This document shows positions 8,840 to 16,499 of a stretch of 64,000 nucleotides of DNA, piece by piece. This DNA comes from [Mycobacterium] stephanolepidis. GTDB taxonomy: Bacteria; Actinomycetota; Actinomycetes; Mycobacteriales; Mycobacteriaceae. Made by a program: the position numbers and the translations under genes. Below the pieces are notes generated by a model, which did no database searches, was not told the DNA's origin, and saw only the letters and a list, made by a program, of their open reading frames with translations. Location: the NCBI RefSeq assembly GCF_002356335.1, contig NZ_AP018165.1, positions 2,480,001 through 2,544,000 on the forward strand, given 5' to 3'. How positions within the stretch are numbered: the first letter of the stretch is position 1; every line of letters starts with the position of its first letter.

Positions 8840-9716
8840 GGACCAGCTGCTGTCGCAGTACCGCAATACCGTCGTGACGCCCCTCGGCACCATCAGCTAC
8901 CTCGATGTCGGAGCCGGGCCTGCCACTGTGTTCATCCACGGAGTCCTCACCAACAGCTTGTTGTGGCGCAAAATCATTGTCCAAGCTGCCAGGGACGGCA
9001 GACGGTGCATCGCGCTCGATCTGCCTGGGCACGGGCAGACCCCGGTACCCGTGCAAGACCTGGACATCACCCTTTCCGGGCTTGCAGATCTGGTGATCGG
9101 TTTCGTGAACGCACTGGGAGTGGCCGGGTTCGACCTCGTGGCCAACGACACCGGGGGAGCCGTCGCCCAGATTGTCGCCGCACGTGCGGGTGACCGCATC
9201 CGCACGTTGACCTTAACCAACTGTGACACCGAAAGGCACGTACCTCCAACACTGTTCAAGCCGATCGTGGCACTAAGCCCTCCGTGGCTGATGGCCAGGG
9301 TGGGTCCACGCGTATTCAGACGGCAGGGTGTGCTGCGGGCACTGTTACGGGCCGGCTATCGCGACCCGGGTGCGCTGCCCGCGGAGATCATCGAATCCTA
9401 TGGTCAGCCGGTTTTCGGCACCCCTGAGTCATCCCGATTTCTCGCAAAAATGCTGCGCGCTATGCACAGCCGGGACCTCGAAGACGCCAAAGCGGGACTG
9501 GCCGCATTTAAAGTCCCCACGCTGATCGTGTGGGGGACGGGCGACCACTTCTTTCCGGTCAAATATGCCCACAGGCTCGGGAAACTGATCGCAGGCACGG
9601 TCGCCGTCTACGAACTCAACGATGCACGACTGTACTTCCCCGATGAAGACGCCCAGCAACTTCTCCCGCTGCTGCAAGGACACTGGTCATCGGGCCACCA
9701 GAGCTCGACCGCATAA
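8832..9716 (+). CDS. Alpha/beta hydrolase with Asp in the nucleophile elbow
   Basis: 294 aa from GTG 8832. Fold marks: oxyanion loop HGVLTNSLLW, LDLPGHGQTP, nucleophile elbow N-D-T-G-G with D106 where serine esterases have Ser, and a second acid in WGTGDHFF (D238). Haloalkane dehalogenases and epoxide hydrolases use Asp here. The usual C-terminal catalytic His is not visible: the equivalent loop reads DARLYFPDE, with R266 in about the expected place. It may be an atypical hydrolase/lyase or a non-catalytic member of the HLD/epoxide-hydrolase group. It is in the same operon as a halogenase, so a role in acting on, or protecting from, halogenated product is possible. Confidence 0.8.
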   Translation: MSEDQLLSQYRNTVVTPLGTISYLDVGAGPATVFIHGVLTNSLLWRKIIVQAARDGRRCIALDLPGHGQTPVPVQDLDITLSGLADLVIGFVNALGVAGFDLVANDTGGAVAQIVAARAGDRIRTLTLTNCDTERHVPPTLFKPIVALSPPWLMARVGPRVFRRQGVLRALLRAGYRDPGALPAEIIESYGQPVFGTPESSRFLAKMLRAMHSRDLEDAKAGLAAFKVPTLIVWGTGDHFFPVKYAHRLGKLIAGTVAVYELNDARLYFPDEDAQQLLPLLQGHWSSGHQSSTA

Positions 9717-9730
9717 GGAGCACGCCGACG

Positions 9731-9919
9731 ATGTTGGAGATGAAACCGGCCTGCCAGCGCTGCCAGGTAGAGCTGGGCCACACCGACTCCGCGTGGATAT
9801 GCAGCTACGAATGCACGTACTGCGCAGAGTGTAAGCCCTCACTTCCGGTGTGCCCCAACTGCAAGGGGGAGCTCACCCCGAGACCCCGGCGTGCCCTGGC
9901 ACCCACCAGCGACGGGTAG
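9731..9919 (+). CDS. DUF1272 zinc-ribbon-like small protein
   Basis: 62 aa; SD AAGGAG at 9715-9720. Eight cysteines in pairs: C8-x2-C11, C24-x3-C28-x2-C31-x2-C34 and C41-x2-C44, matching the DUF1272 pattern (LEMKPxCExC...CSYECTFC..C....CPNCGGEL). It probably binds one or two zinc ions. Biochemical role unknown. It sits between the hydrolase and the PurU gene and is co-transcribed. Confidence 0.8.
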   Translation: MLEMKPACQRCQVELGHTDSAWICSYECTYCAECKPSLPVCPNCKGELTPRPRRALAPTSDG

Positions 9920-9927
9920 CAGAGGCC

Positions 9928-10773
9928 ATGATCGCCGAGACAGGACCCCTCGTGCACACCCACAGCGCCGACACCGGCAGACTAGTGTTGCAGTGCGCCG
10001 ATCAGCTCGGCGTTGTGGCATCAGTGAGCACCTTCCTAGCCAAATCCGGCGCGAACATCATCTCGCTGGCTCAGCACTCGACGCAGCCCGAGGGTGGCAG
10101 ATTCCTGCAGCGCACAGTGTTTCATCTGCCGGGACTGAAGGCAGCTATGCATGACATCGAACGGGAATTCGACACTACGATAGCCGCCGAATTCGGAATG
10201 GATTTCCGGTTCACCGACTCGGCGGCTCCCAAACGAGTAGCGATCCTGGCGTCTCGCGCTGATCATTGCCTGTTGGATCTGCTGTGGCGCCATCGCCGCG
10301 GAGATCTCGACATGCGAATTGCGCTGGTGCTGTCAAACCATCCTGATCTCGCCGAACAAGTTCGATCCTTCGGGGTGCCTTTCATCTGCGTACCCGTGAC
10401 ACCCGGCGCCCGGGCCGACGCCGAGTCGCGGCAGCTCGCCCTACTTCGGGGCAATGCCGATCTTGTGGTATTGGCACGCTATATGCAGATACTCTCTCCG
10501 GCGTTCCTGGCCGATATTGATTGCCCACTGATCAACATCCATCACTCGTTCCTACCAGCGTTCACCGGGGCCATGCCCTACCGCCGAGCGCGGGAACGAG
10601 GCGTGAAAATGATCGGCGCCACAGCGCATTACGTCACCGAAGAACTCGATGGAGGCCCGATCATCGAGCAGGACGTGATCCGAGTTGATCACACGCACAC
10701 CGTCGAGGACCTGGCGCGCCTCGGGGCCGATGTGGAGAGACAGGTGCTCTCCAGGGCAGTCGCATGGCACTGA
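9928..10773 (+). CDS. purU: Formyltetrahydrofolate deformylase (PurU-like)
   Basis: 281 aa, the usual PurU length (E. coli 280). An N-terminal ACT domain (residues ~14-85, [20 protein letters not shown]) is followed by a formyltransferase-fold catalytic domain. The N-H-D triad is present: N203 and H205 in [11 protein letters not shown]241 in LDGGPII. The enzyme hydrolyses 10-formyl-THF to formate and THF. ATG 9928 gives the standard N terminus. In a biosynthetic operon this could be a specialised copy that releases formate or balances one-carbon units made by the DAO oxidoreductase; it might also be recruited as a deformylase on another substrate. A chromosomal housekeeping copy is expected elsewhere. 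Confidence 0.88.
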   Translation: MIAETGPLVHTHSADTGRLVLQCADQLGVVASVSTFLAKSGANIISLAQHSTQPEGGRFLQRTVFHLPGLKAAMHDIEREFDTTIAAEFGMDFRFTDSAAPKRVAILASRADHCLLDLLWRHRRGDLDMRIALVLSNHPDLAEQVRSFGVPFICVPVTPGARADAESRQLALLRGNADLVVLARYMQILSPAFLADIDCPLINIHHSFLPAFTGAMPYRRARERGVKMIGATAHYVTEELDGGPIIEQDVIRVDHTHTVEDLARLGADVERQVLSRAVAWH

Positions 10774-10791
10774 CAGGACCGGGTCATGGTT

Positions 10792-10856
10792 TTCGGAAAC
10801 GAATCCGCTGTTCTGTAATCGATGTTCGGAAATGAATCTGCTGTCATATCGGATTC
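10792..10856. promoter_or_regulatory. Direct repeats and inverted repeat upstream of the TetR gene (candidate operator)
   Basis: A 23-bp repeat, TTCGGAAACGAATCCGCTGT.. at 10792-10814, recurs as TTCGGAAATGAATCTGCTGT.. at 10825-10847 (about 19/23 identical, 33 bases apart). The second copy also forms an inverted repeat, GAATC (10834-10838) with GATTC (10852-10856). The position, in the 134-base gap before a TetR gene, suits autoregulation. No binding data. Confidence 0.5.
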
Positions 10857-10907
10857 AGATACCGATGCTCTATCAACGAATTGTATTCGGAGAGTACTAT
10901 CGGGTAT

Positions 10908-11510
10908 ATGAAAGAACCTAAGTCGGGCCGACGCGAGTGGTATGCGGCATTAACTCGTGCAGCAATCGTGGACGTCGCTCGCGTCCAGTTTGTCGAACGA
11001 GGGTTCGAAGAAACTTCTGTTGATGACATCGCAGAAGGCGCACAGGTCAGCAAAGGCGCTGTCTACCATCATTTTAAAGACAAGCAAGAGATCTTCATTG
11101 ACGTTTACCGTGAGGCGACCAAGGGCATCATCGAGGACGTCGTCAAGGTGCTTGTCGATGTGCCCGTGGGCTCTTGGGAGCGCATCGAGGCAGCGGCCAG
11201 TGCAGTAACTCGCGGCTACACCAACCAGGCAGAGCCTAGGTCGCTGGTGCGACAGGTGATGGGTGTCTTGGGCGCCGAACGGACGCAGGAACTTGAAGGT
11301 GAACTCGCGCTGCCGCTCATTCGCACACTGCTACAGGAGGCGGACGAAGCCGATCTGCTGAGCGACGTTTCGATCGAGACGGCTTCTCAGCTGATTTTCC
11401 GTGTGCTCTGCGAGTCGTCGCTGCTGATCGCCAATTCAGATAACCCTGGGAAGGCTTCCGCGGAGGTTGAGGTGGTCATGTTGAGCATGTTCGCCGGATT
11501 GCGTAACTAG
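10908..11510 (+). CDS. TetR-family transcriptional regulator
   Basis: 200 aa from ATG 10908 (an upstream in-frame TTG at 10881 is less likely). Residues ~17-63 are a classic TetR HTH: AIVDVARVQFVERGFEETSVDDIAEGAQVSKGAVYHHFKDKQEIF. The C-terminal ligand domain is variable; it ends SMFAGLRN. It follows the halogenase operon with a 134-base gap containing repeats, and precedes an SRPBCC gene. It probably represses itself, that gene and perhaps the cluster promoter, which is off the left edge. Confidence 0.9.
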   Translation: MKEPKSGRREWYAALTRAAIVDVARVQFVERGFEETSVDDIAEGAQVSKGAVYHHFKDKQEIFIDVYREATKGIIEDVVKVLVDVPVGSWERIEAAASAVTRGYTNQAEPRSLVRQVMGVLGAERTQELEGELALPLIRTLLQEADEADLLSDVSIETASQLIFRVLCESSLLIANSDNPGKASAEVEVVMLSMFAGLRN

Positions 11511-11568
11511 GGATGAGGCAAGTGCCAGGGCGCCTACTGCACACACCGAAGAAAGGACTAGTAGTCGA

Positions 11569-12024
11569 ATGCAAACCTTAGAGGTCCGCCGCACTTACGC
11601 CGCCTCGATCACTGAGACTTTCGACTGGTTCAGTAACGCGCACAACTACACCGCTGCGCCCTTCTTCCGATCCTGCAGGCTGATTCAGCCGGGTAGGGAA
11701 GCTGCGTTCGGGTCCGGTGCAGTGCGTCAGTTGAGATTTCCATTTGGGATTGTGCAAGAGGAGATTACGCAGTTCGATCCGCCATTCTCATTTCAGTACA
11801 GGGTTGTCAAGAGCGTGCCTCCAGTGAATCACGACGGGGGAGAAGTGGCGCTCCGCGAAACCGGTGCTGGGACCGAGCTGGTCTGGACATCCACTGCCGA
11901 GCTACGGCTCCCCGTGTTGGCGGTACCGCTCACGCGCATTATCTTTCCGGCGCTGTTCGGGCGCGCCTTCACGCAGGTACTCGATGCCGCTGAGATGGCA
12001 CTGGCCGTCAAACTGCCAGCCTGA
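11569..12024 (+). CDS. SRPBCC-family protein
   Basis: 151 aa, SD GAAAGGAC about 12 bases upstream. Helix-grip pattern: RRTYAASITETFDWFSNAHNY, LIQPGREAAFGSGAVRQLRFPFG, then FSFQYRVVKSVPPVNHDGGEVAL and a C-terminal amphipathic helix. Same superfamily as the gene at 480-1019 but not close in sequence. Probably a lipid or polyketide-binding protein, or a dehydrase/cyclase. It lies 58 bases after tetR, likely in the same transcript. Confidence 0.7.
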   Translation: MQTLEVRRTYAASITETFDWFSNAHNYTAAPFFRSCRLIQPGREAAFGSGAVRQLRFPFGIVQEEITQFDPPFSFQYRVVKSVPPVNHDGGEVALRETGAGTELVWTSTAELRLPVLAVPLTRIIFPALFGRAFTQVLDAAEMALAVKLPA

Positions 12025-12031
12025 CGGCCAG
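12001..12031. terminator. Perfect 10-bp stem at the end of the cluster
   Basis: CTGGCCGTCA (12001-12010) pairs perfectly with TGACGGCCAG (12022-12031) across an 11-base loop, straddling the SRPBCC stop codon. No T-run follows. It could act as a terminator of the mycobacterial no-U-tract type before the convergent gene. Confidence 0.4.
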
Positions 12032-12313
12032 CGTCGTAACTGAAGCATCTGGGTTCGCGGGGACCGGTCATACTGTCGTGTCCGCACGAACCCACATTTC
12101 GGCTTGCCTTGACGCTTCCCGAGCAATCATCAAGGCTGAGATGAATCGGGGCCTGTCGGGTAAGGGCTTGCCGAACCTATAAGAGCCCAAATCAACGCCG
12201 CTTCGAATACACCCAACTGTCGCCACCGTCACCACGCCGCGCCTTAACGAGCGACAGCTCGATCAGCGCCGATGATCCCACGTGGACAACGTCCCGAATG
12301 CGGGCTAGCTGAG
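12032..12313. other. Intergenic region between convergent genes, nothing recognised
   Basis: Short frames only; none has a plausible start and RBS. No tRNA, IS end or strong palindrome seen beyond the stem before it. Confidence 0.5.
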
Positions 12314-13435
12314 TCACCGAGAGGTATCGGTGCCACTCCAACGTTCACGGTCACCCAAGCCAGCCGACCAGCCGGCTGCTGGACGACCGGCGTACTCGGG
12401 GCCCGCCTTCTGCATCCCGATTCCAGGAGTGTGCTCGGAAACCTTCACGCCGCAGTCTTCGAGACCACCGCGTAGCTCCGCCAACGTGAATGCCTCGCTA
12501 GAGTCCAGGCAGCCTCTACCGGCGAGATGCTCGCTATGGAACAACTGCGCCGCCATCACTTCGGCCGCCTTGGCCGAGCTGAGGTACCACCCGTTACACG
12601 TGATAATCCTGGATTGCTGGAACTCAGGAGTTTTCAGCGCCACCCAGATCGACACCGGCTCCTCAGTGGGCGCCTCGTACTCGTGCTGGAACTTCAGGAA
12701 TGGCCACAAAGGAAGCCGGCCCAAGATTCCGCGCTTGTTCAGACGCACGATTAGGGAGTTCAGACGCGGGTTGTCGATGTAGCAGTAGGCCCTGACCATG
12801 CGTCCGGCCGCTAAGCGCTGTACCCAGCCATCATTGCGTTCAGACCATCCGATGCACTTCGTCTCACCGATCGGATCAGGAAACGAAATCGTCACCGCGT
12901 CATGGGATCCGGAGTAGGCCCCATGCCTTCCGGATGTCGTGAAGTTTGAGTGCACGAGGCGGATCCCGCCGGTGCCCCTATACCCATTCCACGGCAGGGG
13001 CACAGCGATGGTGATCTGTCCCTTCCAGTAGCGGTCGTACGCCACCAGTTCATCGGCAACCAAGTTCGTAACACCGGGCGCGAGGCCAGCATTGAGTACA
13101 ACGGTCCCAGGTGCGTTGAGATGCTGGTTCCGAAGGCTCAGTTGCGCGGACGTCTCGGTAATCGCGAGGCTGAGCAGCTTCGCGTCAGTGATCAGCGCAA
13201 TCTTCTCGGCGGTGTAATTCAGTGGCACCGTATTGACTGTGATATCTGCGCTAGCCATCGCCTCGGCGACTGATTGCTCATCTTCGAGGTCTACATAGAC
13301 CGAATGGGGTTCGTTATCCGGCGTCCTTAGACCACGCAACACATTCCAGTGTCGGGCGGTGAATGCACTACAGACAGCTCTTCCTAGAGCACCTGATGCA
13401 CCGATGACAAGAACCCGCGGCTGATAGTTATTCAT
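12314..13435 (-). CDS. Saccharopine dehydrogenase-like NAD(P)-binding protein
   Basis: 373 aa; start ATG (complement of 13433-13435) with a GGGAG-type SD. N-terminal Rossmann fold VLVIGASGALGRAVCSAF, then VYVDLEDEQSV and ADITVNTVPLNYTAEKI, and the GLAPGVTNLVADEL loop found in saccharopine dehydrogenase-like reductases and the mycobacterial trans-acting enoyl reductase family. The C-terminal part (H-S-E-H-L-A-G-R-G-C-L-D-S-S-E-A-F-T) also fits. Substrate unknown; lipid or carbonyl reduction is typical for actinobacterial members. It converges on the cluster and is divergent to a fragmentary gene across a strong palindrome. Confidence 0.78.
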   Translation of the reverse strand: MNNYQPRVLVIGASGALGRAVCSAFTARHWNVLRGLRTPDNEPHSVYVDLEDEQSVAEAMASADITVNTVPLNYTAEKIALITDAKLLSLAITETSAQLSLRNQHLNAPGTVVLNAGLAPGVTNLVADELVAYDRYWKGQITIAVPLPWNGYRGTGGIRLVHSNFTTSGRHGAYSGSHDAVTISFPDPIGETKCIGWSERNDGWVQRLAAGRMVRAYCYIDNPRLNSLIVRLNKRGILGRLPLWPFLKFQHEYEAPTEEPVSIWVALKTPEFQQSRIITCNGWYLSSAKAAEVMAAQLFHSEHLAGRGCLDSSEAFTLAELRGGLEDCGVKVSEHTPGIGMQKAGPEYAGRPAAGWSAGLGDRERWSGTDTSR

Positions 13436-13479
13436 GTGGAGGCACTCCCTTCGGCCCTGCGCAATACGGATACCTTCAC

Positions 13480-13504
13480 GTTAACTGACTTGTAGTCGGT
13501 TAAC
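13480..13504. promoter_or_regulatory. 25-bp palindromic operator candidate
   Basis: GTTAACTGACT (13480-13490), spacer TGT, then AGTCGGTTAAC (13494-13504): 11-bp arms with a single mismatch. A further half-site, AGTTAGTCGG, starts at 13508. It lies between the saccharopine dehydrogenase-like gene and the divergent frame at 13533, the usual location and size for a TetR/MarR operator. The matching regulator is not obvious nearby, so the site may have lost its partner. Confidence 0.6.
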
Positions 13505-13532
13505 AAGAGTTAGTCGGTGGTATCATGCAAGT

Positions 13533-13940
13533 ATGCTAACGATGTGTCCGTCGGGCTTCCAGCCCGAACGCGGTCGCAGAGTGGATCAGAGGCGAAAGGG
13601 CGGACGTACGTCTGTCGGATCCGGCTCTAGCGCCGAACATGGCGCCGTCGGTCGTGAAGCTGGACGCGAGCTGGGAGGTCGCATGTTCGAACACTATTTC
13701 CGAGCTGACGACGCCGATGGACGGGAATACGGACGGTCAGCGTCTCTGCTGAACGGTATGCGTGACGCGGTAGCGCAGCTACCCATCGCTGCGGTGGCGG
13801 GATCGCCTATTGATGAGGTGGATCGAGCCTTTGCAGGTGCGCCCGCGTCGCCGACAACCTTGCTACGGAATGCCATGGATCATGCGCTGCTCAACCTTTG
13901 TCACGTCATGGACATCGTCGAGCAGAGCGGTCGGCTCGTT
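13533..13940 (+). pseudogene. Unrecognised gene fragment, 3' end replaced by IS21-type sequence
   Basis: An open frame from ATG 13533 reaches an IS21-like end at about 13940, then reads into it and stops at 13986-13988. The first ~50 residues are Arg/Gly-rich and look non-coding. The latter part (MFEHYFRADDADGREYG to LLRNAMDHALLNLCHVMDIVEQSG) looks like real helical protein, faintly like a DinB-type bundle. It is divergent from the saccharopine dehydrogenase-like gene. Low confidence in any function. Confidence 0.35.
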
Positions 13941-14000
13941 TGTCAACGGCAACTGAAAATTGACCAGGTATTGACGGTTGAAAATTGACCACCTGTGGAT
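13940..14000. mobile_element. IS21-family terminal remnant
   Basis: TGTCAACGGCAACTGAAAAT begins at 13941, and TGAAAATTGACCA occurs twice (13954-13966 and 13979-13991), 25 bases apart. Such repeated terminal motifs ending in TGACC are typical of actinobacterial IS21-family ends. No istA/istB coding sequence follows, so only an end survives. Confidence 0.5.
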
Positions 14001-14249
14001 GGTGGTGCCGACGTGATGGGTTCCTACCAACTGTCCCACCTGGCTGGTGTTGGTTTTGCTGGAGGCATCACCACTGCTGTTCGCGCGGCTTCGAGGCTGG
14101 GTGAGATAGGCCCTTGCCGGCGCGCGGGGCCGCTAGCGTTGGTCGGCAAATCTGTTGTATCGCGGTGTAGTTACGCTCGCGAAACAGCTCTTTAGGTCTG
14201 TGGATCGCAGTCCTCGACAGCCGGGGTTCGTGCGTCTAGATTGGGCCGC

Positions 14250-14696
14250 ATGATGAGCACTCGCGGTATTGCGCTTTCATTGGTTTGCGGTATTGGGGTG
14301 TTGGGAGTGCTGGCACCTTCGGCTTATGCTGAACCGAATAGCTGCAAGGTTCCGACTACGGTGGCTGGACACTCCATACTTATGGAGGATACCGACCCGC
14401 CGTCGCCAGAGAACCCCAATGCCTATCAGTCCTATGTCATGGTGTACGCGTCTAATGGTACTTACAAATATGTCAACATAGACGGACAGCGATACAACGG
14501 AACCTATACCTATAGTCTGCAACCGGATGGCCGCGGTCTCATCGCTAGCGATGAGATGGACGGCACCACGCCCGTCAAATATACCCTGACGCTGACCTGC
14601 AGCACCGATACCGCTGGAACCTATGTGTATCAACAAACCGCAGGTACGGCACCGAGTCAAAGATCCAACAACTCGAAGTACGCACTCGTCCCGTAG
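14250..14696 (+). CDS. Secreted protein with Sec signal peptide
   Basis: 148 aa from ATG 14250 (ATG 14253 equally possible). Signal peptide: basic start, hydrophobic core IALSLVCGIGVLGVL, cleavage after SAYA. The mature part has two cysteines (SCKVP and LTCSTD) that could pair, and is rich in Thr, Tyr and Ser with a repeated Y-x-Y pattern suggesting a beta-barrel or jelly-roll, similar to small exported mycobacterial proteins. Monocistronic; its stop lies 47 bases before the IS256-type copy. Confidence 0.7.
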   Translation: MMSTRGIALSLVCGIGVLGVLAPSAYAEPNSCKVPTTVAGHSILMEDTDPPSPENPNAYQSYVMVYASNGTYKYVNIDGQRYNGTYTYSLQPDGRGLIASDEMDGTTPVKYTLTLTCSTDTAGTYVYQQTAGTAPSQRSNNSKYALVP

Positions 14697-14743
14697 GGCT
14701 TTGAGATGGCGTCCGTCGATGGCGTTCTGGGTCATCCAGAATT

Positions 14744-16028
14744 GGGTCTGTCAGATTAACGGTGGATCTGCTTGGCATGGTTAGTTATTCGCTGCCGGGG
14801 TAATCCGGCCTTCGAACGCGATAGCGAATGCGTTCAAAGCTGGTTTCCGCCGCATGGCCCATCGTGCTCTACCTTTGCCGGTGGGGTCTAGTGATCGGGT
14901 GACCAGATACAGGCACTTGAGAGCTGCTTGCTCGGTGGGGAAATGACCGCGGGCGCGGATTGCCCGGCGGTAGCGGGCGTTGACCGATTCGATAGCGTTC
15001 GTGGAGCAGATGACTCGCCGGATCTCGGTGTCGTAGTCCAGGAACGGCACGAACTCGCTCCAGGCGTTCTCCCAGAGTCGCATGATCGCCGGATAGCGTT
15101 GGCCCCATTTGCCGCTGAACTCGACGAAGCGTTCTTTGGCCGCGGCCTCGGTCGCTGCGGTGTAGACCGGCCGCAGATCGCGGGCCATCTCGTCCCAGTA
15201 TTTGCGGGATGCGTAGCGAAAGGTATTGCGGATCAAATGGATAACGCAGGTCTGGATCACAGCAGCGGGCCAGACAGTGTTGATCGACTCGGGTAAGCCT
15301 TTGAGTCCGTCACAGACCACGATGCACACATCGGCGGTGCCACGGTTCTTGATCTCGGTCAAGACAGCAAGCCAGTATTTGGCGCCTTCACCGCCGTCCC
15401 CGGCCCACAAGCCCAGGATGTCCCGTTCACCTGCGGTGGTGACGCCGATGGCGACATAGACCGGCCGGTTGGCGACCTGGCCGTCGCGGATCTTGACGTG
15501 GATAGCGTCGATGAACATCACCGGATACACCGAATCTAGTGGCCGCCCTGCCCATTCGGCCATTTCTCCGACCACCTTATCGGTGATCTTCGAGATCGTG
15601 TCCTTCGAGACGTCAGCACCATAGACCTCACCGAAATGAGCGGCGACTTCGCCGGTGGTCAGCCCTTTGGCGGTCAGGGACAAGATGATCTGATCGATCC
15701 CGGTCAGCACCGTTTTCTCGCGGACCCCGTTGCGGGAGTTCCCGCCATTACGGCCCGCCACCTGGTGTTTTTCATAGCCCAGGTGTTCATCCATCTCCGC
15801 TTGCAGCGCGGACTCCAACACCTGTTTGGTGAGCGCATTGAGCAACCCGTCCGGGCCGACCAGCTCCACACCCTGCTCGCTGGCTTGGGCCAGCAACTGC
15901 GCGGCCACCGCCGCGGTATCAATCTGATTCGCCATGTCATCCATGGTTTCGGTCATCATCAGTCCTTCCCGCCAAGCAACGCCCGGCGTGTTGAACCAAG
16001 TCAGATCCACCGTTTTTCAGACAGTCCC
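14744..16028 (-). mobile_element. IS256-family insertion sequence, copy 1 (90-bp internal deletion)
   Basis: Ends are imperfect inverted repeats: GGGTCTGTCAGATTAACGGT.. at 14744 against GGGACTGTCTGAAAAACGGT.. read inward from 16028 (23 of 27 match). It is about 1285 bp against about 1375 bp for copy 2 at 19746-21120. The difference is a clean 90-bp loss between two CGGTCAGC repeats. No 8-9 bp target duplication is visible (left CCAGAATT, right CCTGGTGA). Confidence 0.9.
14781..16010 (-). CDS. IS256-family transposase, internally deleted
   Basis: 409 aa. The IS256 DDE core is intact: FIDAIHVKIRDG, VVCDGLKGLP and NAIESVNARYRRA. Compared with the second copy it lacks 30 residues (the stretch ending RKRQRRL) after REKTVLT, just N-terminal of the catalytic domain, in frame. 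This region lies in the DNA-binding/dimerisation half, so the protein is probably inactive or impaired. There is also one Ser for Gly change (QASEQG) and one silent change. Confidence 0.9.
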   Translation of the reverse strand: MDLTWFNTPGVAWREGLMMTETMDDMANQIDTAAVAAQLLAQASEQGVELVGPDGLLNALTKQVLESALQAEMDEHLGYEKHQVAGRNGGNSRNGVREKTVLTGIDQIILSLTAKGLTTGEVAAHFGEVYGADVSKDTISKITDKVVGEMAEWAGRPLDSVYPVMFIDAIHVKIRDGQVANRPVYVAIGVTTAGERDILGLWAGDGGEGAKYWLAVLTEIKNRGTADVCIVVCDGLKGLPESINTVWPAAVIQTCVIHLIRNTFRYASRKYWDEMARDLRPVYTAATEAAAKERFVEFSGKWGQRYPAIMRLWENAWSEFVPFLDYDTEIRRVICSTNAIESVNARYRRAIRARGHFPTEQAALKCLYLVTRSLDPTGKGRARWAMRRKPALNAFAIAFEGRITPAANN

Positions 16029-16499
16029 CCTGGTGATCCCGAACTGCGTGTGAAGCACATGGGCCGACTGTACAAGCTCGAGATTGATTCAGCGTCGAAG
16101 TTTGTCGGGCAACTCGACCGACAAAATTCGAATGTTCTTGCAGGGCTGCGGCCCCCACGAAACGGCGTTGTGCGACAGCTTGCGGCTTACACGAATCCGT
16201 ACCCGCCGCCCCCGGGAACATCTAGTGAGACGAAACTCTTGGAGCACCTGAAAGAACATGTGCTGGGGCCACTGCTCACAGGACTGTCGATCGATGAAGC
16301 CCATGGAAATCTGCTTATCGATCACATGTTCAACACGACGAGTGGGGCCGCGCACGGCTACGGCTGGATTGATCTTGACGGAGTGGTTTGCGAGTTTGTG
16401 ACGCACTTCTCATGCGCGGTGTGGGTCGCGAACATCGTTTTCAACGACTGCCTACGCGCACTCGGCCGTCACCCCTCACCTGAACCCCGACCCGCATGA
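16029..16499 (+). pseudogene. Unrecognised gene, possibly 5'-truncated by IS256-type insertion
   Basis: The frame is open from the IS edge to TGA 16497-16499. An internal ATG at 16059 would give a 146-aa protein beginning MGRLYKLEIDSASKFVGQL. It contains DRQNSNVLAGLRPPRNG, HLKEHVLGPLLTGLSIDEAHGNLLIDHMF and a C-terminal helix WVANIVFNDCLRALG. I do not recognise the family. Because the frame continues across the IS junction, the natural start may have been lost. Confidence 0.4.

Noticed and set aside
15636..16499. 864-base plus-strand open frame through the first IS256-type copy
   Set aside because: The first ~390 bases are the antisense of the transposase; only the part after 16029 may be a gene and is listed separately. 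The matching plus-strand frame at 20638-21150 is likewise a shadow.
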